From contig NZ_CP016177.1 in assembly GCF_001677275.1 (NCBI RefSeq), forward strand, positions 1,054,001-1,118,000: 64,000 nucleotides of DNA, given 5' to 3'. The DNA is from Vibrio breoganii (GTDB taxonomy: Bacteria > Pseudomonadota > Gammaproteobacteria > Enterobacterales > Vibrionaceae). Below the pieces are notes generated by a model. The model did no database searches. It was not told the DNA's origin and worked only from the letters and a program-made list of their open reading frames with translations. A program made the translations under genes and the position numbers. How positions within the stretch are numbered: position 1 is the stretch's first letter; each line of letters begins with the position of its first letter. This document shows, piece after piece, positions 8,756 to 19,300 of this stretch.

Positions 8756-9916
8756 TTAGATCAGGTCGGTTCCACCTGCTTTAATTAACCATTCTCGCAA
8801 ATGGCTTCTCAAATCTTTCAGCTCTTCAGGGCCAATCAAACCCAGCCCTAGATCCATCGCTCGGGTAATGTCGTTATAGCGCAGCGGTCTGAAGCTAACG
8901 AGCATTGCTCTCGCTTGTAATCCACCAAGCAGATCACGCAGGGATTCGAGCTTGTAGAGCGTATCGTCACCATCATCACGCATACCCTTGGTCTTACACT
9001 CAATGATATGCAGTTTGTTGTTCACAACAGTGGCGACATCCAATTCATTGCGAACCTCTTTTTCGCCAATCTTACGCGTTACTTGAACATTCAAAGAACA
9101 GTCTTGGATAGTGGTCAATTCTTGCTGTACAGATTTTACCTGAGTATGCACATAAGACTCTAACCATTCACCGTTAGAGAAGCGCCTTGCTTGCTCGGAG
9201 CGGAAGGTTAGAACACCGTTGCTGTATGCGGCTAGTTCAGAATCCACTAAATCTTGAAGCAGGATATTAAGCTCGCGATAACCTTGCTGCTTTTCAGATA
9301 GCGCCACATCAAGCTTTTGCTCTTTGCGGCAGGTGGTGGCTAAGAAATTCAGTGTGGCAAGACCAGGGCCAAGCTCCAGGGCGTTACTTGCCCACTTTTC
9401 ACAGATCTTAAGCAGCGTATCGTCAATTTGGATAGCATCATTAGGATCTGGGAACTCAGATTGAGCACCGAAGATAGTCAGGTAATCAGCAATGGTAATA
9501 TGGTCTTGTACCTGTGCGTCTTGTAGCCCATCGGGGTACAACCAACTTAGGCTATCGGTGTTGGGCTCAACCACAAAAATAGGCCATCTGTAGCTGCGCA
9601 CGACTTCATAGACTGAGAGTAAACGGTGGCGAAGTCCGCAGCTTGCGTTAAGTTTGATTTCTTCACCCGTGAGCTTTAAGCGCTCAGCCAACAGGGTGAT
9701 CTCTTTTTTAATGATGGCAGTGTTGGAGACGTTGGGGATTTCAAAAAACTCACTCTTAATGCCGCGCATACCAAGTACAATGCTCAGTTTATCGAACATA
9801 GGTTTTTGAGAGGAATCGCCTATAAAGATCGTATGACGACTTGAGGCTCTATCATCGAGTAAAGGGGTGACCAGTCTGATCGGGTCTTTGTCGATAATAC
9901 CAATTTGAATTGGCAT
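8756..9916 (-). CDS. Stand-alone CARF/DUF1887 nuclease (VC1899/Card1-like)
   Basis: A 386-residue member of the DUF1887 family, the group of V. cholerae VC1899 and the CRISPR ancillary nuclease Card1/Can2. An N-terminal Rossmann-like CARF domain covers about residues 1-145, then a winged-helix linker, then a PD-(D/E)XK nuclease domain. Nuclease residues visible: Glu250 in GEWLESYV, Asp293 in ELDVAT, Glu306 and Lys308 in ECK, spaced as in Card1. Where CARF proteins often carry TGGTK, this protein reads ASCGLRHR (about 91-98). AAGGA precedes the start. No cas genes are nearby. Biological role in Vibrio is unknown; cyclic-nucleotide-triggered cleavage is inference. Confidence 0.85.
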   Translation of the reverse strand: MPIQIGIIDKDPIRLVTPLLDDRASSRHTIFIGDSSQKPMFDKLSIVLGMRGIKSEFFEIPNVSNTAIIKKEITLLAERLKLTGEEIKLNASCGLRHRLLSVYEVVRSYRWPIFVVEPNTDSLSWLYPDGLQDAQVQDHITIADYLTIFGAQSEFPDPNDAIQIDDTLLKICEKWASNALELGPGLATLNFLATTCRKEQKLDVALSEKQQGYRELNILLQDLVDSELAAYSNGVLTFRSEQARRFSNGEWLESYVHTQVKSVQQELTTIQDCSLNVQVTRKIGEKEVRNELDVATVVNNKLHIIECKTKGMRDDGDDTLYKLESLRDLLGGLQARAMLVSFRPLRYNDITRAMDLGLGLIGPEELKDLRSHLREWLIKAGGTDLI

Positions 9917-10140
9917 AAGGGGTCCTTCTTTTAATTGTTATAAGATTCGTCGGAACGAATGCAACCGACATCTTATCTCTATAGATAGCGAGGATGTCTA
10001 AAAATTACAATTGCTTACACTAATCTTAGTTTCCAATTTTGAAAAGGTACTCCTTTATTATTTTACGCCTTAGGAAGTTTGCTTTTATCTAGGTAATGAT
10101 ACAATCTTGATAAAACTAAGGAACGGGCTAGAGAAATACC

Positions 10141-10491
10141 ATGGCTGAAGAAACTATTTTTAGTAAAATCATACGTCAAGAGATACAAACCGAGCTGACA
10201 TACCAAGACGACTTGGTTACTGCTTTTCGCGACATTAATCCGCGAGCGCCTTCGCACATTTTGATTGTGCCAAATCATGTTATCCCAACCGTAAACGACG
10301 CGACTGAAGAAGACGAACGTGCATTAGGCCGTATGTTTACTGTTGCAGCAAAAATCGCAAAAGAAGAAGGTATTGCAGAAGATGGCTATCGCCTTATTGT
10401 GAACTGCAACTCTTTTGGCGGCCAAGAGGTTTATCATATCCATATGCACCTTGTCGGTGGCAAGCCATTAGGACCAATGTTGGTTAGTTAA
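10141..10491 (+). CDS. hinT: HIT-family nucleotide hydrolase HinT
   Basis: A purine nucleoside phosphoramidate hydrolase of the HIT superfamily. The 116-residue protein carries the catalytic histidine triad HIHMH at residues 99-103 and the conserved N-terminal helix plus [16 protein letters not shown]. It opens a run of genes with the same order as the E. coli ycfF-ycfL-ycfM-ycfP-ndh neighbourhood. Its stop shares one base with the start of the next gene, indicating coupling. Confidence 0.95.
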   Translation: MAEETIFSKIIRQEIQTELTYQDDLVTAFRDINPRAPSHILIVPNHVIPTVNDATEEDERALGRMFTVAAKIAKEEGIAEDGYRLIVNCNSFGGQEVYHIHMHLVGGKPLGPMLVS

Positions 10492-11894
10492 TGCAGCCAG
10501 TGAATAAATCGATACGATTTTGTTTGATTGTAATGAGCAGCGCAGTGATTACTGCCTGCTCTTCTCTTTCTGCCGGTAACTTGTTCAGTCACTACACCGC
10601 TCAAAACAAATCAGTTCATCAAGCACTGCAAGCCGGTGACTATGTAACGGCGCAGGAAAAGCTTCCTGATTATCGCGCTGGCGACATTCTGGATAATATG
10701 GAAAAAGGGCGCGTTAATTTCTTAGCCTCCACTTATCCTGCCAGTAAAGCATCTTTTGAGTTAAGTGATAGAGCGGTACGTGAATGGCAAGATCAAGCAC
10801 TGATTTCTGTTAGCGATACGGCAACGAGTGTTGGCGCCTTGGCGGTCAATGACAATATCACCAATTATGAGCCTGCCGACTATGAACTGGGTTTTTTGCA
10901 CTTATATCTGGGGTTAAATTACATCCAGATTAACAGTCTTGAAGGGGCGTTGGTCGAGATGCGCCGTGCCAATCAAGTGCAAGAGCGTGCGAAGCAGCAA
11001 AGAGAGTCTGATCTTAAGTCAGCGGAAGCTGATTTGAAGAAAAGTGGCTTGAGCCCGAACTTGGGGAGCGTATTGTCTCGTTATCCAGATGCGGGTGATA
11101 AGCTAAAAGCGGTTCAAAATGGCTATTTGTTGTATCTGTCAGCGTTGCTTTATGAGACGCAAGGCGACCCTAACAGTGCCTATGTCGACTATCGCCGTGC
11201 GCTCGCCGTAGCGCCTGATAACAGACAAGTTATAGACGGAGCGCTTAGAGTGGCAACCCTATTGGGTATGCGACAAGACTTAGAGCTTCTCACTAAACAA
11301 TATGGCCCTTATCAACCCTTACCTAAAGGCGAGGGACGCGTGATCATCCTCGATGAGCGAGGGGTGGTTAAGGCGATGGATGATTGGCGAATCACGATTC
11401 CTGTTAGAGATAGTCGTGGCGATGTTGGTTTCTATTCGGTTGCTTTGCCGTATTACAATAATAATGCAGGTCAACGATTTGGTGCGTTACAGCTGGACGG
11501 TAAAGGGCTTGTTGGCGACGAATTGGTCGATGTTAATCTCATGGCCAGCAATCAGCTAACAGAGCAGATGCCAAAGATTTTAGTGCGTCAGGTATTACGC
11601 ACAGTAACAAAAGACCGGTTGCGTAAAGAGACCGCAAGCGGTAATGATGTGGGCAACGCTTTGTTCAACGTTTTTAATACCCTAACCGAACAGCCAGACA
11701 CTCGCAGTTGGCAATCGCTGCCTGCAGAGGTGTACAGTTCAGGTGCTACACTAGAAGTAGGAACGCACCAGTTAACTGTGGCAGGGAAGAGCCATGAGTT
11801 TTCTGTACGAGAAGGTGAGACTACCTTAGTATGGCTATCAAGACAGGGTAGTAACGTGACAATATGGCACAAACAATTGGGAGCGATACAATAA
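10491..11894 (+). CDS. COG3014 family lipoprotein
   Basis: A 467-residue predicted lipoprotein. The signal peptide ends in a lipobox (ITAC, Cys at about residue 23). The mature part contains helical, TPR-like repeats (for example LGFLHLYLGLNYIQINSLEGALVEMRRA and YLSALLYETQGDPNSAYVDYRRAL), followed by a beta-rich C-terminal half. COG3014 proteins are found beside ycfL/lpoB in vibrios. Function unknown; a role in peptidoglycan synthesis or lipoprotein assembly is only suggested by its neighbour lpoB. The stop codon overlaps the ycfL start (TAATG). Confidence 0.8.
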   Translation: MQPVNKSIRFCLIVMSSAVITACSSLSAGNLFSHYTAQNKSVHQALQAGDYVTAQEKLPDYRAGDILDNMEKGRVNFLASTYPASKASFELSDRAVREWQDQALISVSDTATSVGALAVNDNITNYEPADYELGFLHLYLGLNYIQINSLEGALVEMRRANQVQERAKQQRESDLKSAEADLKKSGLSPNLGSVLSRYPDAGDKLKAVQNGYLLYLSALLYETQGDPNSAYVDYRRALAVAPDNRQVIDGALRVATLLGMRQDLELLTKQYGPYQPLPKGEGRVIILDERGVVKAMDDWRITIPVRDSRGDVGFYSVALPYYNNNAGQRFGALQLDGKGLVGDELVDVNLMASNQLTEQMPKILVRQVLRTVTKDRLRKETASGNDVGNALFNVFNTLTEQPDTRSWQSLPAEVYSSGATLEVGTHQLTVAGKSHEFSVREGETTLVWLSRQGSNVTIWHKQLGAIQ

Positions 11895-12283
11895 TGAAAA
11901 AACTGGCGCTACTGTTCGTGGCTCTTGTAGCATTGGCAGGCTGTTCTCAAAACACCGCAGGCTTGAGAGTGGATGGAAAGAGTCAAAAGGTACTCTTTGG
12001 CGATAACGTCTTGGGCAGTCGCCTTGTCGTTGATGATATTGCGACGGTAGAAAAAGAAGACCGCACTAGAGGCATAGTGACGGTGAGCAGCACTTATAAG
12101 GCTGATTTACGTATCCAATATCGCTTTTATTGGTATGACGACAATGGGCTAGAAGTAAATACCAAGCCTTCTGCTTGGAGACAAGATGTAGTGAGAGGTT
12201 TCGAAACTCGAACCTTCTCTGAAGTTTCAATCCATCCGGAAGGGACTCAGTTTAGAGTGCAAATCCGAGAGTCGGACAACTAA
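11894..12283 (+). CDS. ycfL: YcfL-family lipoprotein
   Basis: A 129-residue lipoprotein with lipobox LAGC (Cys at about residue 17). The mature region has an immunoglobulin-like beta pattern (YRFYWYDDNGLEV ... PEGTQFRVQIRE), as in the YcfL/DUF1425 family. The start at 11894 is preferred over an upstream in-frame ATG at 11864 because it begins the signal peptide and overlaps the preceding stop by one base. It lies between the COG3014 lipoprotein and lpoB, ten bases upstream of the latter. Confidence 0.85.
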   Translation: MKKLALLFVALVALAGCSQNTAGLRVDGKSQKVLFGDNVLGSRLVVDDIATVEKEDRTRGIVTVSSTYKADLRIQYRFYWYDDNGLEVNTKPSAWRQDVVRGFETRTFSEVSIHPEGTQFRVQIRESDN

Positions 12284-12292
12284 GGAAATAAG

Positions 12293-12883
12293 ATGAAAAA
12301 AAGTGTAGTTGCGTTATTAGGCCTAGCTGTCATTCTTGGTGGCTGTTCAAACAAGGTAAACTATGGTGACGCGCAAGCTGTAGAAACCACTACGGTTGAT
12401 TTTGGGTCTACGGATCTGCAAAAGATTGCAGGTGAAATGGTAGATAGCATGCTCAACTCAGGTTCAGTAGCAGCGATTACTAAAGATCAGCGTCCGATTG
12501 TGTTTGTAGAGCGTATTAAAAACAAAACCAGTGAACACATTGATACCGAATCTATTACCGATTCTGTCAGCACTAAAATGCTGAACTCGGGTAAGTTCCG
12601 CTTCGTGGATATGGACCGTGTTGAGTCTGTGCGTAAGCAGCTTAACTTCCAGAACAATGATGAGCTTGTCGATCAAAGCAGCGCCATACAATTCGGTAAG
12701 ATGGTGGGTGCGCAGTACATGCTGTACGGCAACCTATCAAGTATTGTAAAAGATGCGGGTAGTGACAAAGATGTGTACTACAAGATGACGATGCGTTTGA
12801 TGGATCTAGAAACCGGCTTGATAGAGTGGGCTGACGAAACTGAGATTCGTAAACAACAGTCTAAGAGCTTGTTCGGACTGTAA
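12293..12883 (+). CDS. lpoB: Penicillin-binding protein activator LpoB
   Basis: Outer membrane lipoprotein that in E. coli stimulates the bifunctional peptidoglycan synthase PBP1b. The 196-residue protein has lipobox LGGC and the conserved domain beginning TTVDFGSTDLQKIAGEMVDSML and including the RPIVFVERIKNKTSEHID and GAQYMLYGNLSSI segments. AAGGAA precedes the start. It is the last gene of the hinT-COG3014-ycfL-lpoB unit and is followed by a terminator. The intervening E. coli genes thiK and nagZ are absent here. Confidence 0.88.
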   Translation: MKKSVVALLGLAVILGGCSNKVNYGDAQAVETTTVDFGSTDLQKIAGEMVDSMLNSGSVAAITKDQRPIVFVERIKNKTSEHIDTESITDSVSTKMLNSGKFRFVDMDRVESVRKQLNFQNNDELVDQSSAIQFGKMVGAQYMLYGNLSSIVKDAGSDKDVYYKMTMRLMDLETGLIEWADETEIRKQQSKSLFGL

Positions 12884-12900
12884 TTTAGTCAAAACGTTAG

Positions 12901-12930
12901 AGGCCAGCAATTTGCTGGCCTTTTTTATTT
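12901..12930 (+). terminator. Rho-independent terminator after lpoB
   Basis: Stem AGGCCAGCAA / TTGCTGGCCT with a T-run. Confidence 0.9.
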
Positions 12931-13118
12931 TTCACGGCTCGGTTTGTGGTTATCAATAATTTCTTCAATACTTGATGTGGCTCAAGAAATGACGGCAACA
13001 ATTTCTCTTCGATAACTTCTTATTGGCTGAATACGTGTTAGATTTAAATGAGTAGTGACTATTTTCGGCAGACATAATTTCTCAACCACTGGCTGTCAGC
13101 ATTTACAAGGAAGGCTCC

Positions 13119-13658
13119 ATGATTATCTATCTTCACGGCTTTGATTCAACTAGCCCAGGTAACCACGAGAAGGTACTGCAACTTCAGTTTATCGACGAAG
13201 ACGTACGTTTTATCAACTACAGTACGTTGCATCCTAAGCATGATATGGCGCACCTTCTAAAAGAAGTACACAAAGCCATTGAGTCATCAAAGGATAAGAA
13301 TCCGATTATCTGCGGTGTAGGCTTAGGTGGGTATTGGTCAGAGCGTCTTGGCTTCTTGTGCGGTATTAAGCAGGTGATATTTAATCCTAATTTGCATCCT
13401 GAGCGCACCATGCAAGGCCGAATTGACCGCCCAGAAGAATACGATGATATTGCGACTAAGTGTGTAGAGCAGTATCGAATCAAAAACAAAGAGCGCTGCA
13501 TGGTGATACTGTCGAAGCATGATGAGATTCATGACAACACAGTGACGGCTGATGCGCTGGAAGATTACTACCAGATTATTTGGGATGAGCATGAGACACA
13601 CAAGTTCAAGAAGATCTCTCAGCATCTGCAAACCATTAAAGCATTTAAGAATGCTTAG
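13119..13658 (+). CDS. ycfP: YcfP family alpha/beta-hydrolase-like protein (UPF0227)
   Basis: A 179-residue protein closely resembling E. coli YcfP. It starts with the hydrolase-like [24 protein letters not shown]. The position where esterases have a nucleophile elbow G-x-S-x-G reads GVGLGGYW, so the usual Ser is Gly; E. coli YcfP has the same change. A catalytic role is therefore doubtful. AAGGAAGG lies upstream of the start. The gene precedes ndh as in enterobacteria. Confidence 0.88.
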   Translation: MIIYLHGFDSTSPGNHEKVLQLQFIDEDVRFINYSTLHPKHDMAHLLKEVHKAIESSKDKNPIICGVGLGGYWSERLGFLCGIKQVIFNPNLHPERTMQGRIDRPEEYDDIATKCVEQYRIKNKERCMVILSKHDEIHDNTVTADALEDYYQIIWDEHETHKFKKISQHLQTIKAFKNA

Positions 13659-13724
13659 AGGTAAAAGCCTAACAAGCCAATGATATCCGAGGACGACGAT
13701 TATCAATTGCATGAACATATCAAC

Positions 13725-13751
13725 AAGGCCTGCTTATGCAGGTCTTTTTTT
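13725..13751 (+). terminator. Rho-independent terminator after ycfP
   Basis: Stem AAGGCCTGC / GCAGGTCTT (one G-U pair) with loop TTAT and seven T. Confidence 0.8.
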
Positions 13752-13879
13752 ATCCAGATCGTGTGTAATTCGCGCTCTTTTGAGCAAGATAATCTCAATT
13801 TCATTACAGTAATTGGGGTTATTTGCAGATTGTTGGTTGCTCAGTTAGTCGATTTGGATATAATGCGATTAAAAATAAA

Positions 13880-13893
13880 TTGATTTAGATCAA
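13880..13893 (+). promoter_or_regulatory. FNR box upstream of ndh
   Basis: TTGATTTAGATCAA is a perfect match to TTGAT-N4-ATCAA, 143-156 bp before the ndh start. E. coli ndh is the classic FNR-repressed gene, so repression under oxygen limitation is expected here. Confidence 0.85.
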
Positions 13894-14035
13894 AAAAAAT
13901 TGAGAGGCGAGAATAGAATCGCCCTATAAAACTTAACGTGAACAACAGTGTCTACTGATACTCAATCAAATTCTCACAGGTACGCATAAGCGGGCCTGAA
14001 ATCAAAAATTATCATTTGTATCAAGGAGTGTTGAA

Positions 14036-15325
14036 ATGACACGAATCATTATTGTAGGCGGCGGCGCTGGTGGATTAGAACTAGCGACCAAAATGGGTCA
14101 CAAGTTTAGACGCAACGAAAACACCAGTGTGACCTTAGTTGACCGTAAAGCGAGTCACCTTTGGAAACCTCTGCTACACGAAGTAGCAACAGGCTCTCTG
14201 GATGCGGGTGTGGATGCTCTAAGCTACCGTGCTCACGCCAAGAACCATGGCTTCGACTTCCAAATGGGCAGCCTTTGCGACATCGATCGTGAACGTAAGG
14301 TGATCATTCTTGAAGAACTAAAAGATGCCAACGGCGAACTATTGATCCCTAAACGTGAAATTGAGTTCGACTACCTAGTAATGGCGATTGGCTCAACCTC
14401 AAACGATTTCAATACTCCAGGCGTACGTGACAACTGTATCTTCCTAGACAGCCCTGAGCAGGCGCACCGTTTCCGTGAAGAGATGAACAATCAGTTCCTT
14501 AAGCTTCACGCACAATCAGGACAAGGACAGGTTGATATTGCCATCGTTGGCGCAGGCGCTACCGGCGTTGAGCTTTCAGCTGAGCTGCACAACGCGGTGA
14601 AAGAGCTGCGTAACTATGGCTTCGGCGACCTGGATTCAAGTAAGCTAAACGTAAGCCTTGTAGAAGCGGGTGAGCGTATCTTGCCTGCTCTACCTCCACG
14701 TATCTCTCAATCGGCTCACCAAGAGCTGACTAAGCTCGGTGTGAACGTTCGTACGGCAACTATGGTGACACTGGCTGATGAATCTGGCCTGACAACCAAA
14801 GATGGCGAAAAGATCCCGGCACAGATCATGGTATGGGCTGCCGGTATCAAGGCTCCTGACTTTATTAAAGATATCGCAGGCCTAGAAACAAACCGTATTA
14901 ACCAGCTAGTGGTTAAAGATACGCTGCAAACGACTCGCGATGATAATATCTTCGTTATTGGCGACCTTGCTCAGTGCACGCAAAAAGACGGTAAGTTTGT
15001 GCCACCTCGTGCGCAGGCGGCTCACCAGATGTCTAGCCATGCATTCCGCAATATCTTAGCGATGATGAACAACAAGGCGCTTTCGGCTTACGAATACAAA
15101 GACCATGGTTCATTGGTATCACTGAGCCGCTTCTCTACCGTAGGTAGCTTGATGGGTAACCTAACCAAGGGTTCTATGATGGTTGAGGGTCGCATTGCTC
15201 GCGTAGTGTACATCTCTCTATATCGTATGCACCAAATGGCGCTGCACGGCATGTTTAAAACAGGCTTGATGATGTTGGTAGGGCGCATTAACCGAGCGCT
15301 ACGTCCAAACCTGAAGTTGCACTAA
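14036..15325 (+). CDS. ndh: Type II NADH:quinone dehydrogenase
   Basis: A single-subunit, non-proton-pumping NADH dehydrogenase passing electrons to quinone at the inner membrane. The 429-residue protein has two Rossmann motifs: [14 protein letters not shown] near the N-terminus (FAD) and [15 protein letters not shown] at about residue 175 (NADH). FAD-binding FVIGDLAQC lies near residue 305, and an amphipathic C-terminus suits peripheral membrane attachment. AAGGAG precedes the start. An FNR box upstream implies anaerobic repression. Terminator downstream. Confidence 0.96.
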   Translation: MTRIIIVGGGAGGLELATKMGHKFRRNENTSVTLVDRKASHLWKPLLHEVATGSLDAGVDALSYRAHAKNHGFDFQMGSLCDIDRERKVIILEELKDANGELLIPKREIEFDYLVMAIGSTSNDFNTPGVRDNCIFLDSPEQAHRFREEMNNQFLKLHAQSGQGQVDIAIVGAGATGVELSAELHNAVKELRNYGFGDLDSSKLNVSLVEAGERILPALPPRISQSAHQELTKLGVNVRTATMVTLADESGLTTKDGEKIPAQIMVWAAGIKAPDFIKDIAGLETNRINQLVVKDTLQTTRDDNIFVIGDLAQCTQKDGKFVPPRAQAAHQMSSHAFRNILAMMNNKALSAYEYKDHGSLVSLSRFSTVGSLMGNLTKGSMMVEGRIARVVYISLYRMHQMALHGMFKTGLMMLVGRINRALRPNLKLH

Positions 15326-15347
15326 TCGTTAGTTAACGCATAAATGC

Positions 15348-15384
15348 AAAAAAGGGGAGTTGGCTTAGCCAACTCCCCTTTTTT
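15348..15384. terminator. Bidirectional terminator between ndh and csiV
   Basis: Stem GGGGAGTTGGC / GCCAACTCCCC with loop TTA, flanked by A and T runs. Confidence 0.92.
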
Positions 15385-15398
15385 AATATCGATTGGTA

Positions 15399-16208
15399 TC
15401 AATCTTCAACTCTTCGTACCTGAATAATCATGCCCATAAGAGGGTGATCTAGGTAGTGCGTTTCGCTACTGCGCATACGACGCTTTTGTTCCATACGGTA
15501 GCTCTTCAAGAACTGCTCTTCCACTTTTTCAGGAGAGACTTCCTGTAGATTACCCGCCTGCACATTGCTGTTTTCGGCTTCGGTATCTGCTAACACAGCA
15601 AAGTTTTCGCTGTCCTTAAGCTCATCCGGTGCTTTCTCAGTAAAGGTAACGCTGCGAACACCCGGTTCGCGAAGATCTAATTCTGTTTCTACAAATAGGT
15701 AGTGCTGAACATAAACCTGAATCGCGCCGTCTAGTTCATACAGAGGCTGAGCAATGGTTTTCTCTTGGATATCGTCGCCCATACCCGCGTCACTGCTTTG
15801 AGAGCCAATCTTTGAGCCATCAGCGTTAAAGGTTTTAGAGTAGTCTTTACCTGCCTGGATATGGAACTTAGGCGCGCTTGCTCGACCTTGATCCCCTTGA
15901 CGCCATGCGGTATGTAGTAACACCTCAAAGCCTGCGTGTTCTTTCAGCACGTCTCGCTCTTTAAGAAGCTTGTAGTTATCGTAAGAAAGCATCTGTGCTC
16001 CCTTCTTTTTACGATAAGCGTGATTGTTGAACGGTTCTACCCCTTCCATGTTGATCTGAGTTAGCTCATTTGGCCATGATTCAGGGGTTTTTTCAGGGTC
16101 GATCGAACGCTTGAATATCAGGACTTCAATGTCAAATTCTCTCTGTTGTGCTTGTGCGAGTGTAGGAATCAGCAGCAGCATCATCAATAGAGGAATAATT
16201 TTTTTCAT
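15399..16208 (-). CDS. csiV: CsiV family periplasmic protein
   Basis: A 269-residue exported protein: signal peptide MKKIIPLLMMLLLIPTLAQA, then FDIEVLIFKRSIDPEKTPESWP, the hallmark start of CsiV. In V. cholerae CsiV supports peptidoglycan-linked processes and resistance to D-amino acids, and lies downstream of mfd as here. The start at 16208 is preferred over an in-frame codon at 16229 because GGAG is 5 nt upstream and the signal peptide begins there. Length and neighbour agree with the family. Confidence 0.85.
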   Translation of the reverse strand: MKKIIPLLMMLLLIPTLAQAQQREFDIEVLIFKRSIDPEKTPESWPNELTQINMEGVEPFNNHAYRKKKGAQMLSYDNYKLLKERDVLKEHAGFEVLLHTAWRQGDQGRASAPKFHIQAGKDYSKTFNADGSKIGSQSSDAGMGDDIQEKTIAQPLYELDGAIQVYVQHYLFVETELDLREPGVRSVTFTEKAPDELKDSENFAVLADTEAENSNVQAGNLQEVSPEKVEEQFLKSYRMEQKRRMRSSETHYLDHPLMGMIIQVRRVED

Positions 16209-16375
16209 TCTGGCTCCATGGCTTGTCAAAAGGCCGTTTATCTTTATGAATACTATGAGATTATTCTTATCTTCATACTAAAATCAATTGTGAGTAAAGT
16301 CGTCACGAAAGGGAAGTTTACCCTAGTTTTAGGCAGTATAGCAGATCTCATTTTATTGCTATGACTGCCAAGTCT

Positions 16376-19300
16376 TTACGCCACTCTATTTTGTGCAAAA
16401 TCTTCGATTAATTGCTTAACGTAAGAGACGCGATCTCTGCGGTCGACCAAGCTTTGCATAAATTTAATCTTAGTCGGCCCGTCCATTGCAAACTTGTTGG
16501 GTTGTGACTGCAATAGCTTAACCAAATACATCGGGTTTATGTCAGCGTCCGGATAGAACTCGATGTAGCCCCCTTTCTCATGAGCTTCGACTTTGTCTAC
16601 CTTAATGGCCGCCGCTGCAAGTTTTATCTCAGAGACTTGTAGCAGGTTCTTCGTGGCATCTGGAAGTGGGCCGAAGCGGTCTATGAGTTCGACCTTCATC
16701 TCGGTAAGTTGGTTATCGTTAGCCACGCTGGCAATACGTTTATAAAGCGACAGGCGAGTATTTATATCTGGGATATAGTCATCCGGTAATAATGCGGGCA
16801 ATCGCAGTTCTACCTCGGTTTGCTCACGCAGTAGGTCGTCCAGTGATGGCTCTTTACCTTCTTTCAATGCTTCAACCGCTTGCTCTAGCATCTCCATATA
16901 CAAGGTGAAGCCAATAGAGTGGATCTGGCCACTTTGCTCATCACCCAACAATTCGCCAGCGCCACGTATTTCAAGGTCGTGCGTAGCAAGGGTGAAGCCT
17001 GCGCCCAAGTCCTCAAGAGAGGCAATGGCCTCAAGACGCTTGGCTGCATCCTTAGTGACGGCTTTAGGGTGCGGGGTAAGCAAGTAAGCATAGGCTTGGT
17101 GGTGCGAGCGACCCACACGTCCGCGTAATTGGTGAAGCTGGGCTAAACCTAGATTGTCTGCACGATTCATGATGATGGTATTGGCCGTTGGTACATCAAT
17201 ACCGGTTTCAATGATGGTGGTACACACCAATAGGTTAAAGCGCTGGTGGTAGAAATCGTTCATTACCGATTCCAGTTCGCGCTCTCGCATCTGACCGTGT
17301 GCGGTAGTAATGCGGGCCTCGGGTATTAGCTTTTCAAGGTCTTGCGCTACCTTATGGATGGTGTCCACTTGATTGTGCAAGAAATACACTTGGCCACCGC
17401 GCATGATCTCACGCAAAACGGCTTCGCGAACTATGGCGTCGTCACTTTGACGAACAAAGGTTTTGATTGCTAAGCGGCGAGCTGGTGGTGTGGCGATGAT
17501 AGAGAGGTCGCGCATGCCACTCATTGCCATATTCAGCGTTCGCGGTATTGGGGTCGCGGTCAGCGTTAGGATATCGACATCAGCACGCATCGCCTTCATC
17601 TTCTCTTTTTGTCTTACGCCAAATCTGTGCTCTTCATCGACAATTAATAAACCAAGATCGGCAAACTTGATGTCATCTTGCAGGAGTTTGTGAGTGCCAA
17701 CAATAATATCGACCTTACCTTCAGCCACATCAGCCAGAATTTGTTTCTGCTCTTTGGCACTCTTGAATCGGGATAATACCTCTACACGAACCGGCAGGTT
17801 GGCAAAGCGGTCTCGAAAGTTTTCAAAATGCTGCTGAGCGAGCAGGGTAGTTGGCACAAGTACCGCCACTTGCTTGGCATTATCGGTGGACACGAACGCG
17901 GCGCGCATGGCGACTTCCGTTTTACCAAAGCCAACATCACCACACACCAATCTGTCCATGGCTTTGGCTTGGCACATATCTGAGAGAACGGAGTTGATAG
18001 CTTGAGCTTGGTCATCGGTTTCTTCAAATGGGAAACCCGCCTTAAATTGGGCGTATTGCTCTCTATCTAACTGAAACTTATAGCCCGGTTTAAGTTCACG
18101 CTTGGCGTACACATCCAGAAGTTCAGCAGCCACATCGCGCACTCGCTCTGCCGCTTTACGGCGAGCCTTACCCCATGATTCACTGCCAAGTTTGTGCAGT
18201 GGCGCGGTATCTTCTGCGCCACCAGAGTAACGGCTAATGAGATTGAGTGAAGAAACCGGAACATACAGCTTGGATTCGTTCAGGTACTCAAGAGTCACGT
18301 ATTCGGTTTTGATGCCACCAGCCTCTAGGGTTTGCAGACCAAGATAGCGACCAATACCATGGTCTAAATGCACAACTGGCTGGCCGGGTTTAAGCTCGGC
18401 TAGGTGGCGGATAACCGTATCGCTATTGACCGCTCGTTTATCTTTTTTGCGCCTTTGAATCACGCGATCGCCAAGTAAATCACTCTCACAAATCAGCGCA
18501 AAATCAGGGCCTTCATGAATGAAGCCATGCTCTGAGGCGCCAAGGACGAGAGTGAACTTATCATTACCAGAAAGGGCATCTTCAAGACTAGGCACCGCTT
18601 TTGGCGCAATCTTGACAGGGCTTAGTAGCTCTAACAAAGCCTCGCGACGGCCTTCAGACTCAACAGAAAAAACTATCTTGCCGGTATAGCCTTCGCTGAA
18701 CTGACGCAGAGCCGACATTGGCTCTTTGGTTTGCGGAGCTGCGGCAAGCGCCGGTAGCGGCTCTATGTCTAGGTTGAAGCGACCTGCTTTGGTATCAGTG
18801 CTCTCTTTATTGAGCTTAACCTGTGGCCATTGCTTAATAGCGGCAAATAGCTCGTCCTTCTTCATCCAAAGCTCTGTGGGTTCTAGCAGTGGACGCAGCG
18901 GATCTACACGTCGCTGATCAAAACGATAATCAACGTCGGTAAGGAATGTATCTATTGCCGGTTCTATTTCACCTACAGAGAGCAGTAAGGTGTTTTGTGG
19001 CAGATAGTCGAACAGGGTTTCTGTGTTCTCAAAAAACAGTGGTTGCCAGTACTCAATCCCTGCGGGCCAAGTGCCCTTTGACACTTGCATATAAACCGAC
19101 TCGGGCTCGCGTCTTGCATCGAACTTTTGTCTCCAACGAATACGGAAGTCTTCAATGGCCTCTTCATTGGTGGGAAATTCATGGGCAGGTAACAGTCTAA
19201 TCTCATCGATATCGGCAATAGAGCGCTGATTCTCAGGATCAAAGGTGCGAATGGTGTCGATCTCGTCGTCGAAAAAGTCAACGCGATACGGGTCAGAGCT

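Larger units (their letters stand above)
13659..14035 (+). other. Intergenic region between ycfP and ndh
   Basis: A 377-bp gap. It holds the ycfP terminator (13725-13751) and an FNR box (13880-13893). The rest is AT-rich and probably carries the ndh promoter and a leader of about 100 nt. A 67-codon open frame here has no coding features. Confidence 0.6.

Noticed and set aside
13680..13883. 67-codon frame between ycfP and ndh
   Set aside because: It spans the ycfP terminator and the FNR box and has no ribosome site.
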